From: JBNKLG01 sp050292235 | Lineage (GTDB): Bacteria; Pseudomonadota; Gammaproteobacteria; Chromatiales; Chromatiaceae | DNA: 6,848 bases | Direction: 5' to 3' | Assembly: GCA_050292235.1 (NCBI GenBank) | Contig: JBNKLG010000109.1 | Location: 1-6,848 of the forward strand | Shown: piece by piece, positions 4,416 to 6,848 of the stretch | Layout of the letters: the number at the start of each line of letters is the position of its first letter | Position numbering within the stretch: position 1 is the stretch's first letter | Made by a program: the position numbers and the translations under genes | Notes under the pieces: model-generated | Seen by the model: the letters and a program-made list of their open reading frames with translations, nothing else | Told to the model about the DNA's origin: nothing | Database searches by the model: none

Positions 4416-6848
4416 GCCATCCCATTCAGCTGACACAAAACGCCACCCGCAGTGAGATCCAGCAACTGCTTCAGCGGTTTTTGACACTGCATCAGGGCCG
4501 GTTACAGCTGATTTTGGACGATCTCACCGAATCCCAGCGCGACCTGCTAGGCCTCATTCCCCTGCTGTTACACATCAACCATCCCATGTTACCGGGGTAT
4601 GTCAGTGCAGAGACCCCATCGGGTGTCTATGGCTTTGATGTCGATCGTGATCTGGCGCGCATTGCCCGCGGCCGTTTTCACGGATTCAGTTATCAAAAGC
4701 GAGCCACACCCCGCTACGACATTCGCGGTCTCTATGTCATGGGTAGTGGCGGCACCCTGGCCTATAGTCACCACAGCGATCTCGATTTTTGGGTCTGCTA
4801 TGACCCGGCTTTGGGGGCGGCAGCATTGGATCAATTCAACGCCAAGCTACAGAAACTGGAGGCCTATGCCGCCGACTATGGCCTGGAGATCCATTTTTTT
4901 TCCATGAATCTCGATCGCTTCCGTGCTGGCGAGACCCAGGCCCTATCCAAAGAGAGTAGCGGCAGCACCCAGCATATCCTGCTGTTGGAGGAGTTTTATC
5001 GCACTGCCGTTTATCTGGCCGGTGCCTACCCGCTTTGGTGGCTGGTACCCGTGGCGGTGGAAGAGTCAGGCGACTATGCCAGTCTGACTGAACACCTGAT
5101 GAAACGCCACTTGATCCACCCCCAGGATTTTCTTGATTTTGGCAACCTGTCCCACCTGCCTCCGGACGAGTTTTTTGGCACGGCCCACTGGCAGCTCTAC
5201 AAGGGCATTAATGACCCCTATAAAGCGGTGCTCAAGATCCTGCTGGTCGAAGCTTACTCCCAGGAGTTTCCTGCCATTCGCTGGCTTTGCAACGAGATCA
5301 AAGAGGCCGTTCACCGGGGAACGCAGGAGGTGGAGATCCTGGATTCTTACCAGCTCATGTACCGCAGGGTGGCCAAGTATCTGGAGTCACGGGATGAGAC
5401 AAACCGTCTGGAACTGGCGCGGCGCTGTTTTTACTTCAAGGTGGGACACCCCCTGAGTCGCCCGATCAAACGGCAACAGCGCTGGCAATCCAAACAACTG
5501 CTGCGCCTCGTCACGGATTGGGGATGGGATATGGCGGTGTTAAGTCAACTGGACCAGCATCATCAATGGAAAACCCGCGAGGTGATGGAGGAGCGAGACA
5601 AGCTGGTGGGCGAACTGCAGCGCAGTTACCGTATGCTGGTGGATTTTGCCAGCCAATATGCAAAAAGCGCGAAAATCGATGAGGTGGAGCTGAATTTACT
5701 GGGTCGCAAGCTCTATGCTGCATTGGATCGGCGTCCCGGTAAAATCGATAGCATCAATCCCAACATCTCCAGTGATCTCAGCGAGTCCCTGCTGACCTTG
5801 AAACGGGTGGATAACGGTTGGCAACTGTTCGTGGGTGAAGTGAATGCCGTTCACCAGGACAAAAAGCCGTTAAAGCAGGCACAGCGGCTGCTGGAACTCA
5901 TGGCCTGGGCGCATCTCAATGGTGTTCTGACCAAAGAGAGCCGTTTGATTTCGGTACAAAACAGGCTGGGCTCAGCCACACTACCCAGTCTGCGCCAGGT
6001 GCTGGGTAAGCAGTTTCCCGACAAATCCGTGTTCAAGGCCCCCATCCTTGCCCTGGGGTATCAGCCGAGGCTGAACCGGTGCAGTCTGTTCGTCAATGTG
6101 GAGCTGGATCTGGGCCACCTCACCAGAGGTAGCGGGAATCGACTGGTCAGTGACCATTACGATCCGCTGAGTTACAGTGCCAGGCATATCTGTCTGGTGC
6201 AGGCCATTGATCAATTGATCGCCACCAGCTGGGGCGAGGTGCTTTGCCATCAGTATCAGGGCAGCAATGGCCTGCTGGAGTGTCTGGCCAAGTTTTTGCA
6301 GATGACGGTTGCCGTTGCTCCCGGTCAGCGTCCCCCCAGAGTGGATGTTTTTTGCCCGGATGAGCATTATGGCCAGGCCATTGCCCGTCGCGTCACCGAT
6401 CTCATCAATTTTATCGGTCATATTTTTGGCCCCGATGGCCCTGGTCCTGAGAGTCGCTACATCCTGCCTTTGGGCAATCGCTTTTACATCATTCAGGCCA
6501 AAGAGAAGCGCTACGGTTGGCAGGATCTGGCGACCTACGATGAGGTACTGGATGCCTTGGCTGATCCCAAGCCGGACTTCAGTCAAATTGTGCCCGATCC
6601 CCAGGTTTTTCCCGACTCGCCCTTGCTGGCGATTTGTGCCAAGTGCGAACCGGGACAATTGCAACAATATTTCCATGTCCATGATGGCTGCATCGACACC
6701 TATCTGGTGGATGAGCAGGGCAGCCTCTTTTTTCAGTCGTTTCAGGAAACGGATCTGCGTTATCTGCTGGCCCATCAGCACCGCTTTCTCAGCAGCCTTC
6801 AGCAGTTACGTAATTTGGCCATGGCACCCTCCCGGTCGGGAGAGCTCT
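4412..6848 (+). CDS. cyaA: Class I adenylate cyclase, 3' end cut by the window edge
   Basis: Makes cAMP from ATP in the cytoplasm. 812 codons are visible with no stop; E. coli CyaA has 848 residues, so perhaps a few dozen to about 100 are missing. LIPLLLHINHPMLPGY (48-63) matches the N-terminal region of E. coli CyaA. The catalytic site is MGSGGTLAYSHHSDLDFWVC (110-129), with the Gly-Ser pair at 111-112 and metal-binding Asp123 and Asp125, as in nucleotidyltransferase-fold enzymes. GSTQHILLLEEFYRTAVYLAG (184-204), FFGTAHWQLYKGINDPYKAVLKILLVEAYS and RRCFYFKVGHPLSR follow in the family order. The rest, from about residue 430, corresponds to the C-terminal regulatory half, which in enterobacteria responds to sugar phosphotransferase components. 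The start is GTG at 4412, overlapping the preceding TGA. The first in-frame ATG (4586) would cut off a conserved block, so it was rejected. E. coli cyaA also uses a non-ATG start (TTG), which keeps expression low. No frameshift was seen. Confidence 0.95.
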   Translation, partial: MSHPIQLTQNATRSEIQQLLQRFLTLHQGRLQLILDDLTESQRDLLGLIPLLLHINHPMLPGYVSAETPSGVYGFDVDRDLARIARGRFHGFSYQKRATPRYDIRGLYVMGSGGTLAYSHHSDLDFWVCYDPALGAAALDQFNAKLQKLEAYAADYGLEIHFFSMNLDRFRAGETQALSKESSGSTQHILLLEEFYRTAVYLAGAYPLWWLVPVAVEESGDYASLTEHLMKRHLIHPQDFLDFGNLSHLPPDEFFGTAHWQLYKGINDPYKAVLKILLVEAYSQEFPAIRWLCNEIKEAVHRGTQEVEILDSYQLMYRRVAKYLESRDETNRLELARRCFYFKVGHPLSRPIKRQQRWQSKQLLRLVTDWGWDMAVLSQLDQHHQWKTREVMEERDKLVGELQRSYRMLVDFASQYAKSAKIDEVELNLLGRKLYAALDRRPGKIDSINPNISSDLSESLLTLKRVDNGWQLFVGEVNAVHQDKKPLKQAQRLLELMAWAHLNGVLTKESRLISVQNRLGSATLPSLRQVLGKQFPDKSVFKAPILALGYQPRLNRCSLFVNVELDLGHLTRGSGNRLVSDHYDPLSYSARHICLVQAIDQLIATSWGEVLCHQYQGSNGLLECLAKFLQMTVAVAPGQRPPRVDVFCPDEHYGQAIARRVTDLINFIGHIFGPDGPGPESRYILPLGNRFYIIQAKEKRYGWQDLATYDEVLDALADPKPDFSQIVPDPQVFPDSPLLAICAKCEPGQLQQYFHVHDGCIDTYLVDEQGSLFFQSFQETDLRYLLAHQHRFLSSLQQLRNLAMAPSRSGEL

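Noticed and set aside
5981..6781. A 266-codon open frame on the minus strand, opposite cyaA
   Set aside because: It lies wholly within the conserved C-terminal half of cyaA, its translation resembles no family I know, and long antisense frames are common opposite GC-rich genes.

Overview
The window looks like a stretch of chromosome from a gammaproteobacterium outside the Enterobacterales. Three points support this: an AlgZ/AlgR-type two-component pair divergent from argH, as in Pseudomonas and its relatives; a class I (enterobacterial-type) adenylate cyclase; and a moderately GC-rich sequence with tightly packed genes. Sampled lines of argH and cyaA are about 58-62% GC by hand count. I cannot name the species.

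Layout. On the minus strand, from right to left: algZ (1509-2534), a membrane sensor kinase; algR (796-1521), its LytTR-type response regulator, overlapping algZ by 13 bases; and, after a 124-base gap with a possible promoter of its own, a small divergent GT51 transglycosylase-like gene (39-671) of lower GC (about 49%). On the plus strand, from left to right: argH (2657-4063), argininosuccinate lyase; a MazG-like nucleotide pyrophosphohydrolase (4050-4415), overlapping argH by 14 bases; and cyaA (4412 to beyond the right edge), a class I adenylate cyclase whose GTG start overlaps the previous stop codon. The two transcription units diverge from a 122-base region at 2535-2656, which must carry both promoters. 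No gene-free stretch exceeds 300 bases.

How the genes fit together. AlgZ and AlgR form a sensor/regulator pair. In pseudomonads the pair controls alginate, type IV pili and virulence, but its targets here cannot be read from the window. The argH, MazG-like and cyaA genes look like one translationally coupled unit joining the last step of arginine synthesis, nucleotide clean-up and cAMP production. No metabolic link between them is obvious, so shared transcription is the safest reading.

I see no rRNA, tRNA, CRISPR array, insertion sequence or phage gene, and no convincing new multi-gene system. The most unusual point is the transglycosylase-like protein, which has Gln where GT51 enzymes normally have the catalytic Glu and a shortened region between its first two motifs.
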